Below, piece by piece: positions 11,801 through 24,260 of a stretch of 64,000 bases of DNA. Position numbers and translations under genes: made by a program. The notes beneath the pieces are model-generated. The model did not search any database, was not told where the DNA came from, and saw only the letters and a list, made by a program, of their open reading frames with translations. This DNA comes from Rhizophlyctis rosea (lineage: Eukaryota; Chytridiomycota; Chytridiomycetes; Rhizophlyctidales; Rhizophlyctidaceae). The stretch is from contig JADGJC010000013.1 of NCBI GenBank assembly GCA_027596075.1, positions 1 through 64,000 on the forward strand, written 5' to 3'. How positions within the stretch are numbered: the first letter of the stretch is position 1; each line of letters starts with the position of its first letter.

Positions 11801-12483
11801 CTGAATTATACATAAATTCCTGGGCGGGCTGATCACTGACCATCTGCCATTATTGTATTCCGCTGTACGCCATTATCTGGTTCCCAATGCCCTTGTCCTT
11901 CATCCATCATGAATGACGCCCCTCCATCTTCGGCAATCTCCACATCGCTGAACGTATTTCTCTCGATGTGGTTGGGTGCCGCCACATGACTCGTATTGGG
12001 ATGTTGCGATAGCAATTCCTGCTCCGATTCGTCCATATCCTGAAATATGCTGTCATCCAGGTCAAATCCAATGTCCAAGTCCTGTGCGTCAATATCATTC
12101 CCGGCTGGTTGGTTCGCAACAATGTACTGTGGAGGAAATTGGGAACTTGCGGATGGACCTGCGAACGCGTCGTTTGATGATGTGTAGGCATCAAGCTGTG
12201 GGACTGGAGAAGTATCGACGTGAAGGTTCGACACATGAGGTGCGTGACGGTTAGCACCACGAGCTCCATATTGGTGAGGTTGATCAAGTGCAGCTGAAGA
12301 CGGGCGCCCTGAAGGTCCCGTTTGGCCAAAACCTGGTGAAATAGGGGAATGTCGTTTCTGTGGCGGCTGCTCGTGGAGGTTGGCTGCGGGAAATGACCGT
12401 TTCCGTTCGTTCGGTTGCTGCTGGCGGCCAGCAAGCGGCTGTTGCCTACTCACTCGGTCGTTCCAGCCATACCGGTCGACCAT
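8895..12483 (-). CDS. ATRIP: ATRIP/Rad26/Ddc2-type checkpoint protein
   Basis: Fourteen exons in frame: 12483-11841, 11773-11718, 11659-11555, 11481-11371, 11309-11189, 11131-10959, 10892-10751, 10704-10393, 10294-10111, 10030-9924, 9832-9717, 9638-9549, 9436-9366 and 9300-8895; 878 residues. ATRIP binds ATR/Mec1 kinase and brings it to RPA-coated single-stranded DNA. The protein shows the family plan: a disordered N-terminus with an acidic patch (DMDESEQELL), then a coiled coil over exons 2-4 containing GEISFIRKRMQK and ending in LETELMFK, which matches the ATRIP coiled-coil pattern (GEI..LR, SELQFK), then a long helical C-terminal half. It is divergent from alpha-COP. Exon 7/8 borders (46-nt intron) are the least certain. 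Family assignment rests mainly on the coiled coil. Confidence 0.72.
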
Positions 12484-13157
12484 GGCGTGGGCGCAACCAT
12501 AAGATCACCGAAAGGGGTAACACTGCAGCCTACAATGCTGTCGACAGGAGGACAGGTAGATACTGCAGAGTGCAGACTAAGCCGGTTATGTTCCACACTT
12601 CCGTCAAGCAGACTTTCCCAACAACGGCCTGTGCAAGTTTCAGGACAACTTTACTGGGTTGACGGGGCTAATGGAAGTAACACTTGCTGGATGGGAAAAG
12701 ATGGAGCACTAATCTTTAGATGGGAAGGGAAAGCGCTCCACACGACCGAATGACGACCGACTGCGGACTGCGGAATGAGTCGGAGCCAGTGCCGGCTGGA
12801 GTGATAACCACAATTGGAATTGATCCAACATTGTGAGTCATGATGAGACACCCACCGCCTCCTGGCCACATTCCAACGTGTGTTTGCGCCTGCTGGAGCC
12901 GCCACGCAACACAGGCCAAGTCCCCACCAGATGAACGAGGTCTTGCTGCCACGAACCTCTCATCTCAACACCCCGTCGTAAACCCTTTCCCATACCCATT
13001 ACCTCCTCATCGGGCGAGTTCCCACCTTGTAGAAAGCAGCGCGTGAGAAGGAATACTCCTCAAAGAGGTCGTCTAAGGAAGGCTCTGACCTTCAGTTCAC
13101 GAGAGGAGGGCACACTATCCACATCATACTCCTACTCAGCGCGTCAATTTACCCAAG
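12484..13157. promoter_or_regulatory. Divergent intergenic region between ATRIP and alpha-COP genes
   Basis: 674 bases separate two start codons that face away from each other, so both promoters must lie here. No TATA box or repeated element stands out; the short open frames do not match any family. Confidence 0.45.
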
Positions 13158-16100
13158 ATGCTTTCCAAATTCGAAACCAAAGTGGGTGTTTTGGTCGGAG
13201 TGGGGTCGGGTTGTGTGCTTGGCAAGGTCACTAACGCTTAAATGCGCAGTCCAACCGTGTGAAGGGTCTGTCCTTCCACCCAAAACGTCCCTGGATTTTG
13301 GCGTCACTGCACAATGGATCGATCCAATTATGGGATTACAAGATGGGCACTCTCATCGACAGGTTCGACGAGCACGAAGGTAGGACCATACAGAGCTCTG
13401 CTCATGTCATATTGCGTTGCAATGTAAACCCAAAAGTCTGCTTCTCCCCTGTTGACACCGACTGGTTTGCAGGACCTGTTCGCGGAATCGCGTTCCACAA
13501 TACACAACCATTGTTCGTTTCCGGTGGCGACGACTACAAAATCAAAGTCTGGAACTGGAAGCTCCGCCGTTGCCTCTTCACATTAAATGGACATATTGAC
13601 TATATTCGGACGGTATTCTTCCACCACGAACACCCTTGGATTATCAGTGCTTCCGACGATCAAACTATCCGCATTTGGAACTGGCAATCAAGAACATGCA
13701 TTTCGATCTTAACAGGACACAATCACTATGTGATGTGCGCTCAATTCCACCCGAAGGAGGATTTGGTGGTCTCTGCGTCTTTGGACCAGACGGTGCGCGT
13801 GTGGGATATCACTGGTTCGTACTGGACGATACACTATGCTGGAAGTCAGGCATCTGAACTGTGCGTCATTCAGGATTGAGAAAAAAGCATGCTGCTCCAG
13901 GTTCCGCATCGTTTGATCATGACATCCATCGCGGACCCCAAGGACAGCCGGACATGTTTGGTAACACGGACGCAATGACGAAGTACGTGCTGGAGGGCCA
14001 TGATCGCGGAGTAAATTGGGCAACATTCCACCCGACAATGCCTTTGATTGTTTCTGGAGCGGACGATCGGGTTGTCAAGCTTTGGCGAATGAATGGTGCG
14101 TGCTCACTTTGTTCAAGCCAATTCCATACAAGACAGAGGATTCATACGGATTACAGAGACGAAAGCTTGGGAGGTCGACTCCTTCCGGGGGCACTATAAC
14201 AATGTTTCGTGTGCCCTATTCCACCCTCGGCAGGACTTGATCATTAGTGACTCAGAAGATAAAACCATCCGCATTTGGGATACTCAAAAGAGGACGGCCC
14301 TGCAGACATTCCGCCGCGAACATGACCGGTTTTGGATTATGGCGGCACATCCAGAGTTGAACCTCTTTGCGGCTGGTATGGCAGACCATTTGTTAGTTTC
14401 ATTCTCAACTGTGGAACTGTGTTGATGGGGTTTTGGCGTTATAGGTCATGACAGTGGCTTGCTTGTCTTCAAACTGGAGCGCGAGCGGCCAGCCCACGCA
14501 GTACATCAAAACCAAGTGTTCTATGTCAAAGACAAATTTCTTCGCATGTACGATTACAGCACCTCAAACGACACGCCCCTATTGACCCTTCGACGAACTG
14601 GCCCACAACCACCCCCTCCTCGCTCTCTATCATACAACCCTGCAGAACACGCAGTTCTTATCACCACTGTGAGTTTTTCTCTACCATTTTGGTTTCCGTC
14701 TTGGAATGCCGCTGAAATGTATGACTTGCACAGAGTGCGGAAGGCGGTACATATGAGTTGCACCAACTACCAAAGGATGCTCGTGGTGAGGCGCGGGAAG
14801 TTTCGGCAGACGCCAAGAAGGGAAGTGGTCAGTCGGCTGTGTGGGTTGGACGTAACCGCTTTGCTGTTTTGGACAAACAACATCAGGTTTGTGGGCCGGC
14901 CTGTTATGACTACCTTTGTTTGAGAGATGCTAAGGACGTATATCAGCAAATCTACATCAAAGATCTCAAAAACGACATAACGAAGCAATTCAAGCCGCCT
15001 GCAACCGTGACTGACATCTTCTATGCTGGCACGAAGAATCTACTTTTGACCACATCGACATCCGTGATCTTGTATGACACTGAAGCTCGCGCCTCAGTGG
15101 CTGAGCTGAACATCAACAACTGCCGGTATGCGGTCTGGTCGCCGGATATGTCCTTAGTTGCACTCTTCAGCAAACACGGTGAGGATTCTGAGACATTGGG
15201 GCCTGCAAAGCATGATTGCTAACTTCTTGACAGTGATCGTCATCGCGTCCAAGCAACTTGAGCAAAGCTGCATCATTCATGAAACCATCAAGATCAAGAG
15301 TGGAGCATGGGATGAGATTGGCATCTTTGTTTACTCCACTTTGAACCACATCAAATACGCATTGCCCAATGGGTAAGAGGTGGAAGCATTGCTGCCACTT
15401 TTCGGAAAATGTTCTGATCTTTGCCATTTCAGGGACAACGGCATCATCCGAACTGTGGAACAGCCCGTGTACTTGACGAAAGTCCGGGGAAAGAGCATAT
15501 ATGTGTTGGACCGGGATGGGAAGGTCCGGACGATTGCCATTGACCCCACCGAGTACCGCTTCAAGCTGGCACTTGTGAGGAAGAACTACGATGAGGTTTT
15601 GCACATCATTCGTACGTCGAACCTTGTTGGGCAGTCGATCATTGCCTACTTGCAGAAGAAGGGTTATCCTGAGGTGGGGATGTTCTTCAAACGCGACAAA
15701 GGCAGATATTGACTTCTGTACGCGCAGGTCGCCCTTCATTTCGTGAAAGATCCCAAGACTCGGTTTGAGTTGGCTTTGGAATGTGGAAACCTCGAAGTTG
15801 CTGTCGAGACCGCCAAAGCTATGGATCGGGAAGATTGTTGGAACAAATTGGGTGCGGAGGCGCTGAAGCAGGGCAACCAGCAGGTATGACGAGCCAGTAA
15901 CATGCATGTGTGGATCTGGATCTGTAGTCCAACGGTGCGCAATTACAGGTGGTCGAAATGGCATACCAACGGGTGAAGAACTTTGACCGTTTGTCCTTCC
16001 TATACCTTATCACCGGCAACGTTGACAAGCTGAAGAAGATGCTGAAGATTGCTGAAATGCGGAATGATAGCATGTCCCGGTATCATAACGCATTGTATTT

Positions 16101-17845
16101 GGGGGATGTGGAGGAACAGATTGCGGTGTTGAAGGAAGTTGGGCAACGTAAGTTTTGTTGACCATACAGTACGCTTCACAACACCTAACCTGTGGGAACA
16201 TAGTACCTCTGGCATACTTGGCCGCCCAGACCCACGGTTTGACAGAGGAAGCCGCCGCCATCGCGGCAGCAGCGGGTATTGAGAACCCGCCATCACTGGA
16301 CCGTGCATCCTTGTTGAAACCACCAACCCCCATATATAAGCAAGCGGACGGCAATTGGCCCTTGCTCACCGTCACCCGCAGCTTCTTCGAGGGTGGAACA
16401 TACCAAGGTGGGAACGCCGCCATCGCCGCGCCCATCCCTCTTGGCGACGAAATTGCGGTGGAAGCAGGAGGCGACTGGGGAGACGAAGATATCGACATTG
16501 ATGACTTTGGCGGGGCGAAGCGGGCTGCACCGGCCGGTGCGAATGGAGATATTGATTTGGACATCGGGGAGGGAGAAGGGTGGGACTTGGAAGGCGATAT
16601 TGAGTTGCCGGAGTTGAATGGACCGATTGGGGAGTCGAATGTGCAGTTTACGCCGCCGGCGCCTGGGAGGAATGTCGCGGATGTTTGGAGAAATAATTCG
16701 ATTTTGGCGGTTGATCATGCTGCGGCGGGTAACTTTGAGAGTGCGATGCAGGTATGACTGTCATGAGGAATCTATTAGGGTTATTGGATGGTATACTGAC
16801 AGATGGGTTTAGCTGTTGAACCGACAAGTCGGCGCTATCCACTTCGCGCCTTTGAAGCCCTACTTCCTTTCTTCTTGGCAAACTGCTCGCGCATATCTGT
16901 CCGCCACAGCCGGTGTGCCCGCCCTATCTATACCTGTGTTCCGAACAGTGGAGGGCGACTCGAAGCAAGTGCTGCCATACGTGGCGTACAACTTGCAGAA
17001 CGTCATCACTAAGCTGCAGGAGGCTTATGGGTTGACTACCACCGGAAAGTACGTAATCTTGATTTCAATGTTGACGAAAATGTGAAGGCTGACTTGGGGA
17101 CATAAGGTTCTCTGATTCGCTCAACCTTTTCAAAACGATACTTCACATTATTCTCTTCACGGTTGTTGATCGGCGGGCTGAGCTGGAAGAGGTATTTCTC
17201 AACCAAATTTTGCCACTTCGTTCGATACAGTGTCCTGATGATCAAACTTCCGAAATGCAGGTCCAACAACTCATTGGCGTCTGCCGCGAATACAGTCTCG
17301 GTCTCCGCATGGAGCTAACGCGACGTCAAGAAGCTGCCACGTCGGACGCCAAGCGGACCTTGGAATTAGCGGCATATTTCACACACTGCAAGCTCCAACC
17401 TGCTCATTTGCAACTCAGTTTGCGGTCCGCGATGCTTTTGTCTTGGAAGCACAAGAACTTGGCTACGGCGTTGACGTTTGCTAGGAGGTTGTTGGAGTTG
17501 GGTGCTTCGGCGGAGATTGCACAGCAGGTATATGAGGAGATGACCATATCATGGACTACAAACATGTCCACTAAACACCATCATAATTCTCAGGCCCGCA
17601 AAATCCAAGCCGTCTGCGAACGCACCCCGAACGACGAAGTACAACTAGACTACGACCAATACAACCCATTCGTGACGTGCGGGATTTCGTTTACCCCGAT
17701 CTACCGGGGCAGCCCGTCGGTGACTTGCCCGTATTGCCAGAGTTCGTTCCAGCCGCAGTTTAAGGATAAGTTGTGCCCGACTTGTGAGGTCAGTCAGATT
17801 GGGGCTACTGGTGCTGGGTTGAAGAATTTGCATGATCAGCGGTGA
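13158..17845 (+). CDS. COPA: Coatomer subunit alpha (alpha-COP)
   Basis: Seventeen exons: 13158-13181, 13250-13379, 13473-13814, 13874-14095, 14157-14375, 14445-14668, 14734-14886, 14947-15178, 15234-15372, 15433-15673, 15728-15883, 15949-16147, 16204-16751, 16813-17048, 17107-17191, 17261-17527 and 17594-17845; 1222 residues, the usual family size. It is the large subunit of the COPI coat that returns cargo from Golgi to ER. It starts MLSKFETK and continues with WD40 blades whose WD dipeptides are clear ([28 protein letters not shown]), which read dilysine cargo signals. Next come the second propeller and solenoid ([37 protein letters not shown]), an acidic linker, and the C-terminal domain that binds epsilon-COP, with a CPYC/CPTC pair. 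Every block aligns with animal and yeast alpha-COP. The in-phase intron at 14887-14946 was placed by homology. Confidence 0.96.
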
Positions 17846-18250
17846 GGTGAAGGGATAGGTGATTAGATGGTTTTGGTTTATAAGCTAAAGGTGGTGGAAC
17901 GGAAGGTGGTTTTTCGGTTTCGTTTTCTCTTTGTTGCATGTGCTGATGGCTTGTTTATGTTGTTATGAAAATAAAAACCTTTTGAATTTTTTCTTTATCT
18001 TACATGTTGAGACTTAAGTGAGTCTGGTGCGGTTCGCAGTTTGTGATTGTTGAACTGATCTTGGTGGACCCTGGGGACCTTCTGTCGTTTGGAGGTAATT
18101 AATTTGCGTTCATGCGCGACGTACATATGGGATGGAGAACATTGGTGATGGGGATAGGTTCTTCCATCAGTTGTTTACTTCCTTCAACCAATTTCTTTGT
18201 TGCTGGCATATCGTAACGAGTCTATTACTTAGAAGTAGCCCAATACAATA
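17846..18250. other. 3' UTR of COPA and upstream region of the CDK gene
   Basis: A canonical AATAAA at 17970-17975, about 125 bases after the COPA stop, is the likely polyadenylation signal. The rest is AT-rich with no gene and presumably holds the CDK promoter. Confidence 0.5.
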
Positions 18251-20001
18251 ATGCTATCCCATTCCTCCCCAATCGACCCACACCGCCCTCCTTACCAGTC
18301 ACAATACACTCCACCAGATGCCACCAACACCACCCACATCGCACCCTACCTATCCTTCAGTTCCTCCCCCCTAGCACCCCTCCCCCACTCCCTAACAACA
18401 ACACCAACATTCTCATCCCCAATCCATCACCACGGCCCTTTTCCCCATCCAGTCGCGTCGTCAGCTCCACCCACCCCGCCGCCTACACACCCTATCTGGA
18501 CGCACTACACAAAGATGGAGAGGGTTGGGTGTGGTGTTTATGGCAAGGTTTATAGGGCTGTACGGAAGAGTGATGGTGTTGTTGTTGCTGTTAAGAAGAC
18601 GAGGATGGAGGAGGATGGGGTTAGTGCTACTACGCTGAGGGAGGTGGGCGTTTTGAGGATGTTGGGTGGCGGTGGGGGGGAGGGAGAGGGTGCGGGGGCG
18701 GGTGGGGAGGGGAAGTGGAGGGGGAGGGAGAATATTGTTAGGTGAGGGATGGTCTGCGTGTATGGTGATGGAAGGGTTTCTGACCCTTTGTCGTTGGTTT
18801 CCTCCTCATGGGAATGTATAGATTGCACGAAGTCTTTGCATCACGAGCGATGGACATGCACCGATCTTCGGCGATCTTTATGGTGATGGATTATGCTGAG
18901 ATAGATTTAGAGAGGTTTATTTCGAGGTTTGGGAGGAGTGGGGGTGGGGTTTTGACGGAGAGGGGTGGGTTGGAGGTTGAAGTTATCAAGGTAGGGTTGT
19001 GCAATCGGGCGGAAAAAGTTGTTCTGATCAAAGAACTGACAGCTGAGCTCTTTTGGCCATGGAACTGTAGCATTTGATGTACCAGCTTTTAAATGGGTTG
19101 GGATACTGCCATGGTCGTCGAGTGTGTCATAGAGATTTGAAGCCCAGTAAGTCCTGAAAACCGTTTTTTTGCGGGTGAGCCTCAAGGAGGCACCAAGCAA
19201 ATAGCTCATTCGGGGCTTTCGTCATTCCATATAGGCAACATCCTCATTTCGGCAGGGAATATACTCAAAATTGCCGATTTTGGTTTAAGTCGAAATATTT
19301 CGTTTCCCACCAAACCTTACTCGCCGGATGTGAGTTGTGCTAAAGGTGTTGCCTGTTACCTCATCTCGGGAAAGCTCTGGACTTACTTCTGTCCCTGAAT
19401 CGGAATCAGACCGTGACTTTGCTTTACCGAGCGCCGGAGATTTTCTATGGGTCAAAGGAGTATTCAACGCCAGTCGATATGTGGAGTGCCGGATGCATCT
19501 TCGCTGGTGAGACTGAAGCACGGAAAGGAGTGTTCCTTGACGACTGTTTCTCACCACCGGCTTGCAGAGATGTACAGAGGACGGCCACTCTTCATGGGTG
19601 ACAGTGGCGAGCTTACGGTCATCAAAGATATCCAAAGGTGCGTCCTCCGTGGTCTCAGCAGAGCCGGTCTAGTCCCTTTATCTTACACTCAATGTAAAAG
19701 GAAATTGGGCGACCCGCGGTCGGAAGACATTACATACCCTTTCACCAACAAGATCATGCAAGTTTGTGATGAGCCGGAGAAACCTTTCCGTGAACTGGTG
19801 AACAGCATGGATGACGATGCCTTTGATCTACTTCAGGTATACCCATACTTTTACATAAACGCAGCAACACACGATTGCCCAAAAGAACTGACGACCCCTG
19901 TCGCCATTCATTGATAGAAACTCGTACATTACAACCCTTACAAACGGATACGAGCAAGAGAAGCTATGAAACATCCCTACTTTCATCATTCCAACCGCTA
20001 A
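18251..20001 (+). CDS. Cyclin-dependent kinase (CMGC Ser/Thr kinase)
   Basis: Exons 18251-18741, 18822-18990, 19071-19146, 19235-19329, 19410-19506, 19568-19637, 19701-19836 and 19918-20001, all in frame. An 80-residue Pro/Thr/His-rich leader precedes a full kinase domain: glycine loop [14 protein letters not shown] lysine, a cyclin-contact helix [11 protein letters not shown] in the PSTAIRE position, the HRDLKPSN catalytic loop, DFGLSR, then the activation segment and APE. The TLRE ending is reminiscent of CDKB-like and other divergent CDKs rather than PSTAIRE itself. Oddities: a Gly/Glu-rich insert of about 25 residues follows the cyclin-contact helix, and the segment before APE reads TLLYRAPE where most CDKs have TLWYRAPE. 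Partner cyclin and substrates are unknown. The CDK family is sure; the subclass is not. Confidence 0.88.
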
Positions 20002-20086
20002 ACCATTTCATCCTTAATGTACATACACAACCTGATTCGATAAATTTCATATACACACCCCTTCGTACTACGCACAAACCCTTTCA

Positions 20087-20762
20087 TCACTGCGCCAATT
20101 TATCCTCCCTCACAGCTCGCGCACGTCTGGCGCTATTCACTCTCCATTGATGTACCAAAGGCGTGATAGGTGACTTTCCCGCACTTGCTACTCTCACCCT
20201 TTTGATTGTCCCTGGCCGAGATCCGACCGCTCCAAGCGATTTACCTGATTCTACACCGGAGAGTTGTGTTATGGAGAGCGCTTTCGTTGCGGTGCTTGGC
20301 GGGTGGAAGGGAATGCGGTGGGCGTGGTGTTGGAAGTGGGTTGTTAGGGCTTTGCGGAGGGATGTGAAGGAGATTTGGTGCCATTTGACTGGGGTCAGTA
20401 GAGATTTGAGGTGTGGTGTTTGACGTTCAAGTGCTTTTTTGAGGAGGTCAGCGTTATCTTCGGTTGGTGGAGACCGCACGGATATGAGGGAGCTTCTTTA
20501 CCTTCCACAAGCTGATAACGTCGCAAAAGTTGGCTTACAACCGCTGATCGGCGCCACATCTCTTTTGTCAAATCTCTCAAGGATGCATCTGCAAATGCGT
20601 TGGGCGATGTTCTTATTTTGGCCTCATCCTTGCGGTGACATGTGAAAGTTGGCCTTTACCTTTGTCTTTCTTTGTCACGATGCGAATGACACCAGCACCG
20701 TCTTCGGTTTCCGCCACAATGTCCAGAGTTTCTGCTGACGCAGATGATGGAGGTCTACCCAT
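20087..20762 (-). CDS. Hypothetical protein, 186 aa
   Basis: Exons 20762-20660, 20588-20502 and 20457-20087 join in frame from an ATG (MGRPPSSASAETL) to TAA. The middle contains a helical stretch (LRDLTKEMWRRSAVV, then QLLRRYQLVE) and the C-terminus is basic, rich in Arg and Ala. It converges on the CDK gene, whose stop is only 85 bases away. I do not recognise a family; a chromatin or RNA-related role would be guesswork. Introns are short (71 and 44 nt) with good borders, except that the second acceptor (GAAG) is weak. Confidence 0.55.
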
Positions 20763-21784
20763 GGTGGAAAGTGTAGATAGTTCCAATACGAGAAGAAGTC
20801 TGATGTGCACGCAGGTGGTAGACGTCAAGGTTTGAATCTCCTCATAGGCCCGGCGTGGTGTAAGGTGATTGCATTTTGATGAGCTTACTCAGTTTTGGTT
20901 GAAATGCATTTGTCGATAGCATGGAGCACCTAATGGATGTTTGTAAAAATGAGAACCACGCATTGGGTGACGTTGAGCCTTGCGACCTGTGTGTTAAATC
21001 ACAATGCCTGTCTTGCGTTACATACCATAATTTCTACGATTCCGCAGCGGTCGCCCGTGAGCACTCCTTTCTCTGTTCCTGTCAGTTGAGCGATCAGGAA
21101 TCTCGGTGCTCGACGACGAAATGGTTGAACTCGCTCATCGTCAACATCAGTCATCTTGGTGATATGTTGTTCGTGTCGACCCTTTTTTGTTCAAGCGTCA
21201 CGCATGAAGCAAAATCGGTGCAAAATACTGTACAAGTGGTCAGTTGCGAGTTGCAACCCCTCCAAGATCCCACCATTGGGTGGCACGGTTTATTTGCACA
21301 CGTAATCATCAAACCCCCTCCTGAGGAGGGACCGAGTTCCAGATGAGTTCCACACTCGAGGCTTTCAGGAGCGGCAGTGGGTCCCAGATTAACCAAGTAA
21401 ATACGGCGATCGTGATTCATCTTCAAGTCCTCCGGGTTGGATGGGGTGTGCACCGACGGTGGACGCTAAAATGCTCAAAAATATCAATGTATCCCCATCA
21501 AGGCCATTACGAAGTTCCATGATGACATTCTTCAAACGCTAAAACTTGATCGAGGGGTCTCCGCTTCTTGCTTCGTCACTTTCCTACCGCTCCTCTTCGA
21601 TCCCCTCCTTCCGAGTAGCATTCATCCTGTATTCAGCCTTTGAAAGCCCCTCTCTGCGCATCACCGCATGGTCTAAGGTCGTTTCCGGTTTCGTGACCGT
21701 CTCCACTCCGCTCCCGCCTAGGCATTTCGACAATTCTCATCAATTCAAGTTGCGATAATCACATTTTTCAACTTTCATGACCAA
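20763..21784. other. Interval with two unassigned overlapping frames
   Basis: A + strand ATG frame (20921-21346, 141 codons, Cys-rich) and a minus-strand frame (about 21416-21151, from an internal ATG) overlap. Neither matches a family I know and neither shows linked exons, so I do not call either as a gene. The region also has to contain the promoters of the hypothetical protein (leftward) and the receptor (rightward). Confidence 0.3.
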
Positions 21785-24075
21785 ATGCTGTGGAAGCGTA
21801 GTGAAGATGTTGTTCCGCCGACTCATCCGTCAATGCATGGCGTCATTGGGGGCATTTACCTGATCCTAATGGCGCTGACAACCCTATGGTTTTATCTGCG
21901 GGCAAGAAGGGATGAAGGACTTCATGTGGTAATTACAACATACCTAATCAAATTGTTGATTGCATACCCACCTCCGTTTTGTTCATAGCGATCAATCTTC
22001 TTGACTATGATTACCGGATTGGGGGACGTTCTGCTCACGGCAGGTTTTTTGCTGAAGGGTACGAACATCCGGTTTCAGTGTTGGATGTAAGCTCTTTTGC
22101 ACGATTTTTGTTTCACAATAAGTCCCACTCAAGCATCGTTCAATCAGACCGTACGGTCTTACTATTTTTGGAATGATATGCCTTTTCTACGCGTTCATAG
22201 CCCGAGCAGTTCGTCTCCGGGCCCTTTACGGCCTCAACAAAGAAAAACTTGGCTTCGACATCCGCTGCAGTCGCGTTCCCCCTCCAACAGATTCAAAAAG
22301 CACCGAAGACACCATCTCTGGTAGGCTGCCGGATTCGGCGGCAAGCGCGATTGATAGTTCCCCGAAGCTGTCAAATAGGACCACAAAATCGTTGTCAGAT
22401 TCCAACAATCTGAGCGCTACGCAATTCGGCAGTCTTTCATCTGTGCTGGTGGAAAAGACTCCGCGAATGAAGATGGATGAAATCAGGCGCCGATGGAAAT
22501 GGGTTTTTTGGGCTCTGATGGCGGCTGGAGCGCTCTGGCTCATTCTCATTGTTTGTCTATCACCACGGTTGCGTAGGTGTCGGCATTTCTTTCAGGCAGA
22601 TATCTGTAATGCATAGTAACCGATAAGTGCCTTAAGACCCGACTCTGTATCCGCCTTGCGAGATACTTGATCGGACACATCCACCAGGATGGGAAGATGC
22701 ACCTTTGTTATTTATTGTATGCCTTTGGACATTTGCCATGTGAGTCATGAGTACAATTGGATCTCATTCGATGCTTTATGTAAGCGCAGAAACGTCATCA
22801 CAGGGGCCCTTTTTTCATATGGTACCTTTGGCATACCCCGGACTCGCACGGAATTCGGCGAGACATTTTGGCGTCATGTTTTTTGAGCAGCTTAAGCACC
22901 ATAATGTACGCTCTTGGTTTTCAATATATTCGTCTTTTTCAATTGAAATGTTGCATGCATGCCTCACAGCTTCTGTTTAGGTTGTACTGTTGGAACTTCA
23001 TCATGCCGGACCCTGTCGACACGGACCGTGGATGGCGTGCAGGAGATTGGGGGACGATTCCGGTATGACATCGTCAGAGTGATATAGTTCATCGCAACTC
23101 GATTACTATTCACATTGTGAAGCCACTGACCACATGCTTATGTAGGGCGGCATCATCCACATATTAACAGTCGTTTTCCCGTTAGTGCAATCCTACACTA
23201 ATCGGAACGCAAAAGCCCCTTGGGCGGTGGAAAAGATACAGAGCATTTATCGCAGATTCAGTGAGGGTGGATCGGAGGGAGCGCAAAAGTCTCCGAAGCC
23301 GGAAAAGAAGGGAACGATGAGAAGGACGTCGAAGGACGATGAGACCGCTTCCGCTTTATTCACAATTGTATTGGATAACGACCCAATAGCGTTCGAAGCG
23401 TTTAAGAAATTTGCGGTTGGAGATTTCTCGGCGGAGAACCCCATGTTCTATCAGGAGTATCGTGCCTTGATGTTCAAAGTGAGAGCGGCCCTAGATAGCA
23501 GGCACAAGACGGGAGCAGATGCTGGGCCTCAAGCAGTCAGCGGAACATCACGAAGTACGAAGAAAACTGCCATCTTGACCGATGCAGCAACTTCACTGTA
23601 TCCTACACCACCTTCACCTGTCGAACCTGCCTCTCATTCTCCCCGCCCGTCATTTCGATCTTCTACTCAATTGGATGTTTCTCCAGTAACACCTCCGCAA
23701 TCTCTTCCCGGCAGGTACCTGGAACCCGCGCTTTCCACGACACCCATGCCACCCCACCTTCTCCCCGAATGCCGTAAACTGTTTCGTGGTTTCGTCGCAC
23801 CAGGCGCCTCGCTCCAACTCAACCTGTCCGCACATATTGTGGATGATATTTCTCGTCGCCTGAAGACAATACCAAAAACGGGGCAATTCACATTCAATGA
23901 GCCGATTCCAGGAATTACGGTCTCGATATTTGATAATGTTAGGGACGAAGTACTTAGATTAATGTGGGATGCGTTCCCTCGGTTCATAGATAAGGAGAGA
24001 AATGGGTGTTTGAAGGAATACATTAGCCAAAGGAAACGGGTGGGAGGATTCTTTAGCAGAACAGATCGGGTGTAA
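21785..24075 (+). CDS. Seven-transmembrane receptor with C-terminal RGS domain
   Basis: Exons 21785-21928, 21989-22086, 22148-22572, 22688-22739, 22804-22905, 22981-23062 and 23146-24075 join in frame; 610 residues. Successive hydrophobic segments are visible: GVIGGIYLILMALTTLWFYL, a second around IFLTMITGLGDVLLTAGFLL, CWIPYGLTIFGMICLFYAF, a fourth after WKWVFWALMAAG, and further ones in exons 4-7 (one begins IIHILTVVFPLV). The cytosolic tail holds an RGS fold: ALFTIVLDNDPIAFEAFKKF at its start, then DDISRRLKTI and DEVLRLMWDAFPRF at its end, the two halves split by a Pro/Ser-rich insert of roughly 90-100 residues. RGS domains speed GTP hydrolysis on G-alpha, so the protein probably senses a ligand and damps G-protein signalling, like fungal 7TM-RGS proteins. 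Ligand unknown. The splice between exons 5 and 6 is chosen by phase; read-through is also open. Confidence 0.8.
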
Positions 24076-24260
24076 GTAGATTAAGGAGTTTTTTGGATAG
24101 ATTTTGATATCAACATGTATATAGTTGTAAACGTACGGAATGACTCACAACCATCCTTCTACAAATGAAACTTCACCATTTGAGCAGGCCATGTTTACAG
24201 TTTGAACAAAAACATACAGGGATTTTACAATACAATAGTACAAGTGCATCCTACAGACAA

